This document shows positions 24,801 through 35,778 of a stretch of DNA of 64,000 bases, piece after piece. Each line of letters begins with the position of its first letter. The first letter of the stretch is position 1. The notes under the pieces are model-generated. The model had not been told where the DNA came from. It ran no database searches and saw only the letters and a program-made list of their open reading frames with translations. A program made the translations under genes and the position numbers. The DNA lies in assembly GCA_028571685.1 (NCBI GenBank), contig CM053162.1:74140351-74204350 (forward strand), written 5' to 3'. This stretch comes from Heterohyrax brucei (lineage: Eukaryota > Chordata > Mammalia > Hyracoidea > Procaviidae).

Positions 24801-25749
24801 TACGTGTGTAGGCGTCCTGTAGGTAGCACACTCTGGTGTGACTACAGCACACCACACAGCGGCTCTCCAAAAACATCAGCCCATCTCAGTTTTAACAAAG
24901 TACTTAAAGATTATAGCAAAAGAAAAAAGTTAGACCTTCCCATATGCTGTGGAGGGGACAAGATTCTGAGTCCCTCCACTGGACTTTGGCTCACAGAGGG
25001 AGAATTGCCACCCAGCTTCTCTGCACTCAAGGGACAGCTGACAAGAAGGAACACTCTTGGCCTTCTCCTCGTCTCCCCTCTGTCTGCCCCGTCACGAGGA
25101 TTTTCTCCTGCCCAGGTTTCACAGTGGATGGGTTTCCTCAGGCGCTGGACTCTCTCTGTCACTTCCTGGGAGACTCTGCCTTCCTAGGCCAGCCTGCTGG
25201 CCTCCTGCACGCTCTCTCACTTTCTGGGCTATAACGTGGCTTCCAGAGGCACAAGCAGCTGCAGCCTTCCCACCTTGCCTGTAGCTGGGTGGATGAGGCA
25301 TTCACAGCCTACAGCTGACTGAGGAAGTGGTTGTCAAGGGTGTCCCATCAGACAGGCCAAATGAGGGGCTAGATGCTGGGGACGAGGGATGGGACCTACC
25401 CCTTGGACTTCCATGCACCGTCATTCTGTGCCAGCCCAATTTATCAGAGGGACCCTGCTTTCTGAGAGATACTGGGCACTGTTCCAGAGATTAATAAAGT
25501 AGTACTTTGTTTCCCTTTCAGCTTTTGTCCTTAGGTTTATGACTTCCTTGGCAGGAAACCTGGAAGAAAGGGAGGCAAGCAGTAGGACCTAGGCCTCAAA
25601 CTTCCCTGGAACTCCTAACAAGAAGGCAGCCCAGGGGTAACACACCAAAGATGCTTAAGATGCTATTCTCAAGGTCTTACTTTCTCCATATCCCACCTAC
25701 TCTATAAAGTGCCACCTGCGAGGCTTGTGATAAGGTGGAGAGGACAGGT
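21853..25749. other. Unique-looking DNA, no gene seen
   Basis: Includes a purine-rich stretch (22,300-22,990) that keeps minus-strand frames open, and a CpG-containing patch near 23,640-23,760. Overlapping frames of 110-158 codons around 23,070-23,720 occur on both strands in GC-rich DNA and have no recognisable domain. Confidence 0.4.
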
Positions 25750-25754
25750 CGGGG

Positions 25755-25895
25755 GATAGGCGACTGGAGATTCCACGCAGCTCTAGCCCTGAGGAAACGG
25801 TCCCTCCTCCATGGCTTCCCTCCCTTCACCTGCAGAACGGGAAGGTGGACCTAGAAGAACTCCGAGGACCTCCTGGCCTCCCACGTGAAGTAACT
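25755..25895 (-). repeat. MIR SINE fragment
   Basis: 'ccttcacctgcagaacggg' followed by 'ggacctagaagaactccgag' matches the MIR antisense order (cctcatctgtaaaatggg .. ctagatgatctctaag). Diverged. Confidence 0.6.
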
Positions 25896-26404
25896 CTGTG
25901 AACTAAATTCACTTCAGTGTCTGCAGCCTTGTGTGCTGGTCGGAAGCTGGAGTGGTCCCAGGCCTGGAGGAAACGAGGCTTGTGGTGGCAGAGTGAGCCG
26001 AAAAAACGCACACGTGCGAATCAACTGGAGAAGAACCGAGAGTGCGCTTGACCCAGTGCCTGAGTTAGCGGCTCAGACTGGCACGGCCTGGTTTGTGGGC
26101 TGGAACCCTTGCAAGAGATCTGTACGTCCATATACCCTACAAGCACTGACTGAAGGCTGAATAAATAATACAACTCACACATATACGTCTGACTATTTTT
26201 CAACTCAGTGATGCTGCTGTCACGAATGGAACAGATTCATTCCGAAGTGGCACTAAGAGCAGACAGCCTTTGGGCTACTGCGCGTGTTCTCCAACAACCG
26301 CAGCGTAAAGGCAGCAACTGTTCACAGGAAAAACGAAGTGAAGCCCGTCGTCTGTTCTTTTCTTTCAAGTTTTCAAGGAAGTAGAGGCGAGGTCGGGGGG
26401 TGAA
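25896..26404. other. No recognised feature
   Basis: Mixed-composition unique-looking DNA with scattered CpGs; no gene or named repeat seen. Confidence 0.4.
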
Positions 26405-26525
26405 TGAAATTAGGATAAGAGAAAGTGATCTGCTATTGGAGCTGGGTGACGAATATCCTGGGAGAAGTCACACTGTTACCTCTGCTTTTGTATGCTTGAA
26501 ATTTTCCATAATAAAATGTTTTTTA
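26405..26525 (+). mobile_element. Old L1M 3' terminus
   Basis: 'ctattggagctgggtgacg' and 'ttgaaattttccataataaaatg' are the hallmark end of several ancient L1M subfamilies, including the terminal AATAAA-type signal. Confidence 0.7.
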
Positions 26526-27020
26526 AGTATAAATGTTCTTATGTGTCCTTCATGGAATCTTTTAACGTAAAAAAAGAGATTGTGGAAAACTGTTCACAAT
26601 ACATTTCTGAGTGGGGGGAAAAAGCAGTTCTAAAGCCATATGTAAGTATGACTTCAATTTTTTGCTTTATAAAAGTGGTGGAGCGCGTGTGTGTGTATAT
26701 AGAAAAAGGCCTTCCTTTCAGATACTTAGGAAAATGTGAATTGTGGTGACCTGTATGTAAAGGGAATACAGTGATTTTTGTGTTCATTTTGTTTATTTGT
26801 ATCTCCAGTGAAAGCATTTTTGCTTTTGTTAGCAGCCTGAAACATTTTGTTAAAATCACTAATAAAAGTTGGTAGAGTCTAAGAGGCCGGGAAACCCTCA
26901 CTTGGTCCCTTGTATGCTGCAGGGGTTCAGACTTCAGTGGAATCGGCCACGGTTTGGGGTGCTAGGCAGTTGTCATGGTGGATAGCCTTTGCTGGGCTTT
27001 GGGATGGGCAGACTTCAGAA
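26526..27020. other. No recognised feature
   Basis: AT-rich stretch with a short gtgtgtgtat run near 26,688-26,700. Frames of 85 (+) and 120 (-) codons overlap in antisense and have no recognisable domain. Confidence 0.4.
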
Positions 27021-27024
27021 ACCC

Positions 27025-27225
27025 CAAAGAGGGTGGGAGGGTGTTCCAGGAAACACAAAAATCAGGACATCCTGTGTTGAGAGAGTGGCCTTCCCAGAGC
27101 AGGGGACCTAGGGGCCCCCAGAGGTGAGGAGGGCGTGGAGCAAGGATGGAGGGGCTGGGTGGGGCAAGGTCTTGAAGGGCCGTGGGTTTCTGGGAAAAGA
27201 GGAGCCTGAATGTCTGGCTAAAAAT
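27025..27225 (+). repeat. LINE2 fragment
   Basis: 'gagggtgttccaggaaaca', 'caaggtcttgaagggccgtg' and 'agcctgaatg' fall in the L2 order (gggcattccaggcagag .. catgcagggccttgtagg .. gtttggattt). Confidence 0.55.
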
Positions 27226-28650
27226 TGTCCTGGGTGTGTGTGTGTGAGTGCGCACGTGCGCATTAACTGTGGCATTCAGAACAAGGAGTAATTGGAAAAA
27301 CATGACCAATGCTGAGCCACATGTATTTGGGGACATGTGGCTCTAGTTCTGGGGTTGTTTGTCATTCCTTATTTCAGGAAAGCAGGAAGACGAGAGATGA
27401 AGCGTCAAATGCAACGAAGACTCAGATGTCATCGAGGAGCCATCGTGGGCTGGAACGGCTGGTATCAGCAGCCGCTTCTCAGGGCTGCCACCCACCCCAC
27501 AACAAGCCCACTACTGAGCGCCCCATACACAGTGATGGTTGTCAGTCAGCACCTAGGGCCCCCCGCTTGCCGATCTCTGGCAAGCTGGGAGAGGGAATAC
27601 TGGCACTTTCCCAGGGGTTTGCCGGAAGGGACCCGGAGGGGCAGCTGAAGTGAGAGGAAGAGGGCATGTGACAGGCGAACTGGAGACAACTTGGGAAACT
27701 CCCAGAAACCCCAGCACGAACCAGGGAGAGAACCTGGGTGATGCACAGGGGCCCACACGACCTCAAAAAGATCCGAGTCTGCTGGTACCCCGAAGGTTTG
27801 AGGGCGCACAGCTCGGCACCTCTGTGTCTTTCCTGGCGACTGAGCAGAGGCGTGGGCGTGGGGGGGTGCTGAGATCAGGCCTGTGGGGAGGTGGGGACCT
27901 GCAGAGCTGGGAGAACCTTGGAGCTCTGCCACCCTCGCCTGGACAGGTGCTCTGCTGCCATGGTGACCAGCAACAGCGTGACCACTCAACCCACCTGGAG
28001 CTGCATGGTGGAGAGCCTGCTGACTGCTAGAATTGGGCTTCTGTGAGTTAATGTCACTCACTGATACCTAGGGGACCTTGGCTTTCCAACTAGCGGGTAG
28101 AATCTTGTCATTTTAGAACTGGCTGCGGCATTCGCCACTCGTGCCCTGACCTTTCTGAGAATACAACTGCAGAGTGCCTGGCATTGAGTAGGTGCTCAGT
28201 AAGCGTGATTTCCCTTTCCCGTCCTCATCCTAACCCCGTGTCCCTGCCCCCCAGCCTGGATCTCCTCCTCCTGTCAGGCCTGGGTGGCAGACATCATCAG
28301 GAATGTAATAGCTTCCTCTTTGCTCTTCTAGCCAAGTCCCTTTCCCTCTTCATGCTCAGCCAGATAGGGCTGGACTTCTTCACAATGTTTACTAGGAAAC
28401 TAAGAAACAAACAAAGCTGAAGACGAGTGACTAAAGTGGAGGAACTATTGCCGAACACCAGAACCCACCAACAGTCTCAGCTCAGGGAATCCAGCCCAGA
28501 TCCCGAAGGACTTTTTTTTAAAGAACTTCTTGTTTCTTTGTCTCATTCTTATTTTGTTATTCTAATCCTCATTCTCATTATTATCTTTTGCTAATATACT
28601 GTGTGCCAAGTACTGTGCAACGTGATGCATAGATATCACTTTACCAGGCT
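27226..28650. other. Unique-looking DNA with small L2 pieces
   Basis: A (TG)n run lies at 27,233-27,246. The segment 28,165-28,206 ('gcctggcattgagtaggtgctcagtaagc') is an L2 3' end, and 28,594-28,640 ('tactgtgtgccaagtactgtg') is another L2/MIR piece. No gene found; the overlapping frames at 27,310-28,060 lack domains. Confidence 0.45.
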
Positions 28651-28797
28651 CAGCGGGGTTGAATTATTTGTTTTTCTTTGTGTACACATAATGTATGGGG
28701 GTGTGTGCTTGTGTGTATGCTTTAGGTGAAAGTTTACAGAGCAAATTAGTTTGTTATTAAACAATTAATACACAGACGGTTTTGTGTCATTGGTTAC

Positions 28798-29389
28798 TGT
28801 CATGGGTCGAATTATGTCCCCCCAAAAATATGTGTAGCCATGTGGCTGGACCATGATTCCCATTATCTGTGACTGTCCTCCATTTCTGGCCCCTAGGGTC
28901 ACCATGAGTCGGATCTGACTCAACGGCAGTTGGCTTTGGCTTGCTCCTCCATTTCGTGGTTTTCCTGTGCTGTATGTTAAAGGATTAGGGTGGGGCTGTG
29001 AATCCCTTCGTAGGATTACCTCCCTGCTCCACTGTAAAGGGAGTTTTCCTGGAGGATGGCTTGCCCCACTCTTAATCCTTTCATCCCACGAGAGATAAAA
29101 GGACAGAGAAGCAGGCAGAGAACCAGGAACCTCACACCATCAAACAAGCAGCACCGGGAGAAGAGCGCGTCCTTCAGACCTGGGGTTCCTGTGCCAGGAT
29201 GCTCCCCGGACAAAGACCGATACAATACCAGACTTTCCTCCAGAGCCGGCAAGGGGAAATCCTTTCTCTGGAGCGGACACCCTGAATATGGACTTGTAGC
29301 CTACCGAACTGTGTAAGAATAAACCTTCTTTTGTTAAAGCCATCCATTCTGTGGTATTTCTGTTAGAGCAGCTCTAGCTGACTAAAACA
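28798..29389 (+). mobile_element. MLT1-like solo LTR, 5-bp target duplication
   Basis: Starts 'tgtcatgggtcgaattatg' and ends 'gctgactaaaaca', flanked by identical gttac (28,793-28,797 and 29,390-29,394). It contains the conserved 'cttgtagcctaccgaactgtg', 'aagaataaacc' (polyA-like) and 'ggtatttctgttagagcagc'. It is opposite in orientation to the L1 it entered, and is itself interrupted by a 58-bp tail insertion. Confidence 0.9.
28887..28944 (+). mobile_element. Tail-only RTE/AfroSINE micro-insertion, 58 bp
   Basis: Contains 'gggtcaccatgagtcggatc' then 'ggcagttggctttggcttgc': an AfroSINE/RTE-type tail with no tRNA head or SINE body. Flanks 28,876-28,886 and 28,945-28,955 are identical (tcctccatttc). 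The related LTR at 35,253-35,778 reads straight through the equivalent site (about 35,665-35,710, reverse strand) with one copy of the duplicated word. That uninterrupted copy acts as the empty allele. Confidence 0.9.
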
Positions 29390-29523
29390 GTTACCAACCC
29401 TGAATTTATCCCACACTCTCCCCTTCTCCACCCTGGGTTCTCTGCTTCTGTTGGTCCAGTTTTCCTGTCCCTTCCAGCTTTCTTGTTTCTGCTTTGGAAC
29501 TGGTGTGCCCAGCGCGCTTTGTA

Positions 29524-30074
29524 GATGAGGCCGAACAATGAAGTCCAGTTAGCACAGTTGTTCTAAGGGCTACATACCTCATTGCTGACTGTAGCTATGG
29601 TAACCAACACACCAGGGCACCAGTGCCAGCACCCAGGCTACCCTTCAAAGCAATGTTGAATCCCCTGTTTCTGGAGTGGCCGTGGCACATAGAGGCAAGA
29701 CGGCAAGCTTGAAAACTTAACTGTGTAGCTGTTTGTGAGGGAACTTTTAGCCAGCAAGCAAAAAACTGTATTGAAATACCCTACAGACTCACCTGATCTG
29801 GCCCCCAGTGACTTTTTCTTTGCCCGAAGATAAAGGAAATACTCAAAGGAAGACATTTTGATGACATTCAGGGCATCTAGGGTCATACGACTATAGCTCT
29901 GATGGCCATTCCAGAAGGAGTTCCAAAATTGCTTCAAAGGGTGGACTAGGTGCTGGCGTCAGTGCACAGCTTCCCATGGGGAGGACTTCAAAGGTGACCA
30001 TAGTGATATTCAGTGATGAAATATGTGGCACTTTTTCTAGGATGAGTTAGTGAACTTAATTGGCAATCCTTGCA
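29524..30074 (+). mobile_element. Palindromic mariner-derived element, copy A
   Basis: Right part (about 29,690-30,074) is the 3' half of a mariner transposase gene. 29,786-29,830 reads SPDLAPSDFFFARR then stop, the motif carrying the last catalytic Asp of DD34D. 29,905-29,975 corresponds to the EFQNCF.GWTR..H.CIA region. The left part (29,524-29,690) is a second, inverted copy of the terminal 160 bp, so the element has long inverted arms around a mariner core. Equivalent boundaries and junction occur in copy B at 54,050-54,595 in the opposite orientation. It cannot encode a transposase. Confidence 0.8.
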
Positions 30075-30235
30075 TGTGACTGAGCTATGGAGCACATCCC
30101 TCGTGGCGATGTTGCTTGCCCTATAGACCCAAACAGTCTTTGGCTGAAGGGTGAAGCTCAGGAGTAACTTCAGTACCGAGTTACAAGGGTCATTGGGAGC
30201 CACGCTCTGGTCGTTTCTTCAGTCTCTCTCAGACC

Positions 30236-30305
30236 AGCAAGTCCTCCCTCCCTCCCTTCCTCCCTCTCTCCTTCTTCCTTTCTCTCGCTCTTTCTTTCTT
30301 TCTAT
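30236..30305. repeat. Pyrimidine microsatellite (CCCT/CTTT)
   Basis: 'cctccctccctcccttcctcc' passing into 'ctttctttctttcta'; simple repeat inside the L1 3' UTR. Confidence 0.85.
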
Positions 30306-30762
30306 GGTGAGTCTGAATTTTGTCCGACACTCTACTGCTCTGTTTAGGACCCTCTGCTGTGCTTCCTTTGAGAACAGTTGGTCTGCTGGTGGAGCACCAT
30401 CTGTACAGGCTCCATCTGGTGAAGCTGTGGTAGTTGCAGCCCGTGAGTCCTTCGGTCTGATTTTTCTCTTGTATCTTAGGTTTTCTTCATTCTCCTTGCT
30501 CCAGACAGGATGGGACCGGTAGATTTCACTCTCACATTTTTAAGACCCCAGAAGCTACTCAACTAGAGTCAGATGTAGGACATTTTATTCACAAACTACA
30601 TTATGCCAATCGAGCTAGATGTCCACGAGACCGTAGGCCCAGCCCTCAGCCCAATAACCAGGTCCCGTCAGGGAGATGGATGTGTCTGCGAAGTTTCTGT
30701 GATTTTGCCTTGGTCAGATGTATTGACTTCCCCAGTACTGTGTACTGTCTTGCTCTTCACCA

Positions 30763-30918
30763 ACTCTGTTGCTGTTGAGCATATTGTGAGTCACAGTGAC
30801 ACCATGGGACAGAGTGGAACTGCCCTGGAGAGTTTTCAAGGAACACCCGGTGGAGTTGAACTGCAAACCTTTTGGTTACCAGACAAAGGATCTAACCACT
30901 GCATCATCAGGGTTACTG
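30763..30918 (-). mobile_element. AfroSINE
   Basis: Reverse-complement copy from the tail side 'gctgttgagcatattgtgag' to the head 'ccactgcatcatcagggtta'. The middle is 'ggtggagttgaactgcaaacc' (B-box side). It interrupts the L1 3' UTR at a '..cttcaccaa|gttac..' context. Confidence 0.9.
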
Positions 30919-31697
30919 CTAGTCTATTGGGGTACTAATTAATCTATTGTCTATGTAGTATTTTTCTTTTCCCATCCCTCCCATCCTCTCCCTCATAACC
31001 ATCAAAGCATGGTTTTTCTGAAATAATGGCCTCATGCAGTGTACACCCCTTTGTGAGAGACTTACTTCACTCTGCGTAACGCCCTCCAGGCTCACCCATA
31101 CTGTGAGATGTTTAGCAGATTCACCCTTGTTCTTTATCATTACTTTGTGTGTATGTACCATTGTTTATTTATCCATCCATCTATTGATAAGCACTTGGGT
31201 TATTTCTGTCATTTTGCTATTGTGAATAATGCTGCAATGAATGTGGGTGTGCACATGTCTATTCATGGGACTGCTCTTATTTCTCCACAATACAGTCCTA
31301 GGAATTGGATTGCTGGATAGTATGGTATTTCTGTTTCTAACCTTTTAAGGAAGTGCCATGTTGTTTTCCAAACTGATTGTGCCACTTTGCATTCGCACTA
31401 GCAATGAATAAGAATTCCAGTCTCCCTAGTACCTCTCCCATGTTTGTTATTTTAGGTTTTCATTTTTTAAGTCAGTGCCAGTAGTGTTGGAGTGAGATGG
31501 TATCTCACTTTAGTTTTAGTTTGTATTTCTCTAATGACTAGTGATCTCAAGCCTTTCCTCATGTATCTGTCAACTACCTGCATGACTGTTTTAGTGAAGT
31601 GTCTGTTCACTTCCTTTGCCCATTTTAACCAGATTATTTGTCTTCTGATTATAGAGATGTTAGATTTTCCTACAGACCTTAGAAACTAGACTTTTCT

Positions 31698-31911
31698 GGT
31701 TTTTTTTTTCACTATGATTAGGTGAAAGTATACAATCCAAATCAAATTTTCATGCCCACACATCTGCAACTCCACCTGCTCTCCTCATCCTGCGAAAGCT
31801 TTCGCCCTTTTCACTCTCCACTTCTCATGTCCTCTTAACAAGCATCTGTCCCATCCTCTCCAACCTCTTTTTTCGCCTTGAGGAAGAAACCAGTAGGACA
31901 GTTTCCTATAA
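31698..31911 (-). mobile_element. 5'-truncated L1 3' end with 17-bp target duplication
   Basis: Starts with a T-run (31,700-31,709) equal to the poly(A) tail on the minus strand, followed by 'cactatgattaggtgaaag'. Flanks 31,681-31,697 and 31,912-31,928 are agaaactagac(t/c)tttct with a single mismatch. A 214-bp fragment inserted into the older L1 in the same orientation. Confidence 0.9.
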
Positions 31912-32128
31912 AGAAACTAGACCTTTCTTGGATATGTCATGGTCAGAAATTTGTCCCCAGTCTGTAGGTCCTCTTTTTATTCTTTTGGTGAAGTCTTTTT
32001 ATGAGCATAAGTTTTTGATTTTTAGATCTCAGAGATATTAAATAAATTGCTAGAAATCGTTCCTCTGGAGAACAACAAGACTGAAACCAGGCTCTTTAAC
32101 CCCAATACTTGTGCGCAGATCTCCCTCT

Positions 32129-32325
32129 AGGAGCCCTGGGTTGTGCAGATGGTAAAAATGCTTCGGGGCTAACTAAAGATTGGGAGTGGGAGTCTACCCG
32201 AAGCACCTCAGCGTGGCAGTCTACTTCCAAAAACCCAGCCGCTGAAAGCCCCGGGAAGCACAGTTCTACCACGACACACCTGGAGTCATCACAAGTCATA
32301 GCAGACTCAGCAGCAACTGATTAAT
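32129..32325 (+). mobile_element. AfroSINE (variant with 'ctacttcc' body)
   Basis: Head 'gagccctgggttgtgcagatgg', middle 'agtctacttccaaaaacccagcc', and tail 'ggagtcatcacaagtcatag' then 'cagactcagcagcaactg'. The middle block distinguishes a subfamily from the shorter copies. Confidence 0.85.
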
Positions 32326-32780
32326 TCGTCTGTATGCTGCTGGTCTGTGATCATGTGTGCAGACCACCCCCCCCCCCATTAACACAAAGCACTTAACGTG
32401 GGGAAGGCTACTCAGGGGGACACTGGAAGCTCGAGACACTGGCTATGGAACATTGCTGTAACTTAAAAAGAACAAAAGAATGGGACCACCTCGAATCCCC
32501 GTAAATTTTTTCCTTTCAGAACTTACGTGCACAAAGTCTCCGTAACTGCAGTCTTACTTCACGTCATGTTATCATCACTGCTTCACCCACAACCCTAACT
32601 TTTTAATTCACACTTTTATTTCTAGAGAAGTAAAAACTCACAGGCCACAACTCAACACAAGAGATAGAACATGCAAATAACTTACAACTACTTATGTTCC
32701 TTCTCTATCCTGTCCCTTGACTTCTCCACAGGGTAAGCACTACGCTGAATTCTTTTGTTTATCATTCCCTGGCCTTTTTG
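32326..32780. other. No recognised feature; contains a poly-C run
   Basis: A run of ten C (32,369-32,378) and otherwise unique-looking AT-rich DNA. Confidence 0.4.
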
Positions 32781-33028
32781 TTTTTTTTAAAGTAGCTTTA
32801 TTGCATACTAGACACAGTGCTTTCTAATTTATTTGTATTCATACTTGGGTAGGGAATTACAACTGAAGACCAGAAACTTCTGGGATTTCCTTCTTTCTTT
32901 CTTTCTTCTTTTTTTCCCCATTCTCAATCATGTTACCAAGATTTATTTGTGTTGTTAAGGGTCCTTTCTCTTTGTCTTTTCCTGGATCTTATCATTAAAA
33001 AGAAAGAAACAAGCAAATTTATCAGCAT

Positions 33029-33487
33029 TCTCTGGAGCTCACAGAGAGGAGTCTCATTGGCAACATAAGAATAAAAAGGGGTGCATCATGACATCTCCAC
33101 TAAAAGACCTCAATTGATGGTCCAGCGGTTTTGGGGTTCCTCTGAGAGCATGGCCCCCTGCCCTGATGCTGCCCTTTCCCATAAATTGTAACAAAGGTCC
33201 ACTCTTTGGACAGGAATCGAATGGACTTGGCAATGCAGAGTGACCATATATTGGAAGCACTTTATGGTTCTATACATCTATAGGATATCATCTGGCTGAC
33301 CTCTGGCTGGAGGAAGGGGAGTGGGTGGAGAGGAGGGGAAAGGAGGCTGTTGGGAGGATGAGACATGTATGGAGCAGAGAGGAACAGTGTGCAGTCACCG
33401 GACAGGAAGAGCAGTGGAAGCTGCATATAGGCAGGGCATGTAAATTTATATGTGAATGTACATTTTCACTCAGTTATTAAAAAAAAA
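33029..33487 (+). mobile_element. 5'-truncated L1 3' UTR with 10-bp target duplication
   Basis: Homologous to 11,940-12,390 of the large L1 ('ccacttgtaaa'-type end replaced by 'tacattttcactcagttatt' plus A-run). Flanked by ttatcagcat at 33,019-33,028 and 33,488-33,497. Opposite in orientation to the HAL1 it entered. Confidence 0.9.
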
Positions 33488-33838
33488 TTATCAGCATACT
33501 CAGTACGTATCTTCAATTTGGTTTTCTTCTCAAAAGACACTTCTGAAACTGCCTTCTTTGTGGATCTTTTGTGGTTGGTCTGATCCCTTGTCTAAGAATA
33601 TTTTTCTTATCTTGTAATTCAAATAAAATACAGCTAGATATTAGAGTCTTAGTTCAAAGTTTTGCCTTTAATACTTTAAAAATCATATTCCATTGTCATT
33701 TTTGCCTTTAATGCTAAGTGTGATGTTAATGACTCTTGTTCCACTGAAGCTGTTCATTTTTTTCCTCTCTAGACGCTTTTAAAATATTCTGTCCATTTTT
33801 GAAATTCTTAAATTTTACCATAATGCATCTAGGGATAG

Positions 33839-35241
33839 TTTTTTTTTTTTTTTTTCTATTGTGATTGAGTGAAAGTTTATAATACAATTTAAATTTGCAT
33901 GCCTGACTATATGCAGCTCCCTCTGCTCTTATTGCCCAGTGACAGCACACTCCTCCTTCCTGTTCTGTACATGTCATATCCTCTTAACAATCTCCTGTTC
34001 CCACTCTCCACTCTCCGTTGCTCTCTATAAAAAGGCCAGTAGGACGACGTCCTTTAGATGCATAGAATCATAAAGTACACATACGATATGGCCGCTCAGT
34101 GTCCCCAAGTCCAATCCATTCCTGTCCAAAGAGTTGACCTCAGTAATGATCTAGGAGCAGGGGCAGAATCATGTCTAGGGGCCATGTGCCCAGAAGAACT
34201 CCCAGGCCTTTGGAACATCAATTGAGGCCTTTTAGTGGAGTTCTCAGAGAGTGCCTTTTTCCTTCTCTTGTTGTCAATGGGATTCAGCTTTGTGAGCCCC
34301 ATCCCAGCTGTCATCGGTAGTGACTGAGCACCATTTGCTTCTTCTGGTCACATCTTGATATAGTCACCCATTCACGTGGGGCTTTCTGTCCTCTGGGTTC
34401 TCTTTCCTCCATGTTATTGTTTGTCCTTGGTGATCATCTGTTCTAGCTGAGTTGAGACCATTTGGGGTACCTCAGATGGCAGCTTGTTAGCTTTTAAGAC
34501 CCCAGACACCACTCACCAATATGAGGTGCATAAGACTCTCTTAGCAATAGGCTAGTTATGCCAGTTGGTCTCAGTGTCCCCTGAGAGCATGGTCTCTGGG
34601 CCTCTGCCCCTGCTACTGTACCCCTGCAATACTGGGTTAAGATTGGAAGAGTTTTCAGGTTATGCTGAAGTCCAGTTAAACTGATCTTCTGTCTAAGGTG
34701 TGCTGTCACTGCTTTCATTCAACCAAATTTCTATCAACTATTTAATCTATAACCAACCCTCTCCCTCCCTCCATCCCTTCCCTTGCAGCCATCAAAGAAT
34801 CTTTTCTTCTGTACATGAGTCTGTTTTTAAGTCTTTATAGTAGGGGCCTCATACAATATTTGTCCTCGTGCCGCTAGGTTCACTCAGTATAATGTCTTCC
34901 AATTGAAATCAGGTTATGAGATGTTTGTAAAATCATCATTATTCTTTATCACTGCATAGTGTTCCACTGAGTATATATACCATAGTTTGTTTATCCATTC
35001 ATCTGTTATTGGGCATCGGGCTTGATTCCATCTTTTTGCTGTCATGGGCTGTGCTGCAATAAACATTCATGTGCATGTATCTGTTCATGTGACCGCCCTT
35101 GCTTCTGAAAGATACTTTCCAAGCAGTGGGATTACTGGGTCAAATGGTATATCTATTTCCAGCTTTTTAAGGAAGTGTCAGATTGCTTTCCAAAGAGGTT
35201 TCACCGTTTTGCAGTCCCACCAGCAGTGCAGGAGTATTCCA
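33839..35241 (-). mobile_element. L1 3' UTR plus ORF2 end, target duplication atctagggat
   Basis: Begins with a T-run (33,839-33,856) equal to the poly(A) tail. It passes through the 3' UTR ('ggggccatgtgcccagaag', 'agcttttaagaccccagacacc') and ends in ORF2 antisense ('cattcatctgttattgggcatc', 'ggattactgggtcaaatgg'). The 10-bp word atctagggat occurs at 33,827-33,836 and 35,242-35,251. Same lineage as the 5.4-12.4 kb L1. Confidence 0.9.
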
Positions 35242-35252
35242 ATCTAGGGATG

Positions 35253-35778
35253 TGTTTTAGTCAGCTAGGGCTTCTCTAACAGAAATACCACAGAGTGGAT
35301 GGCTTTAACAAAGGAAAGTTTATTCTTACACAGTCCGGTAGGCTACAAGTCCAAATTCAGGATGTCTGCTCCGGAGGAAAGCTTTCCCCCTAATCAGCTC
35401 TGGAGGAAAGTCCATGTGTTGCCTCAGTCTTTGTCCAGGGAGTGTCTTGGTGCAGGAACATCGGGTCTGAAGGACACACTCTTTTCCCCATGCTGCTTGC
35501 TTGACGGTATGAAGTTCCCAATCCTCAGCCTGCTTCCCTTTCCTTTTATCGCTTGCAGGATGAAAGGACTAAGAGGGGGCAAGCCATACTCCAGGGAAAC
35601 TCCCTTTACAGTACAGCAGGGAGGTCAACTTGTAAAGGGATTTACAGTCCCACCCTAATCCTGTAACATACAGCATAGGAAAACTGCAAAATGGAGGACA
35701 GTCACAAGATACTGGGAATCATGGCCCAGCCATGTGGCTACACCTATTTTTGGAGGGGACACAATTCAATCCATGACA
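35253..35778 (-). mobile_element. MLT1-like solo LTR with 5-bp target duplication
   Basis: 'tgttttagtcagctagggc' to 'caattcaatccatgaca', flanked by ggatg at 35,248-35,252 and 35,779-35,783. The left flank is part of the L1 target duplication, so the LTR arrived after that L1. Same family as 28,798-29,389, but without the micro-insertion. Confidence 0.9.

Larger units (their letters stand above)
28669..32100 (-). mobile_element. L1 LINE 3' half, host of four later insertions
   Basis: One L1 on the minus strand, its 3' end at 28,669. Its parts are 28,669-28,797, 29,390-29,523, 30,075-30,762, 30,919-31,697 and 31,912-32,100. The 3' UTR (to about 30,940) includes 'ttggctgaagggtgaagctcaggag' and 'tttaagaccccagaagctactc'. 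From about 30,950 on comes ORF2 antisense ('gctattgtgaataatgctgcaatgaa', 'tggagtgagatggtatctcac', 'cttttggtgaagtctttttatgagc'). Joining these parts gives a continuous L1, so the intervening elements are later arrivals. Confidence 0.9.

Noticed and set aside
30236-30305. Pyrimidine tract as a functional splice or triplex element
   Set aside because: It is a simple microsatellite within L1 3' UTR; no supporting exon or partner sequence seen.
33839-33856. T-run as an RNA polymerase III terminator or simple repeat
   Set aside because: It is the poly(A) tail of a minus-strand L1, bounded by a target duplication.
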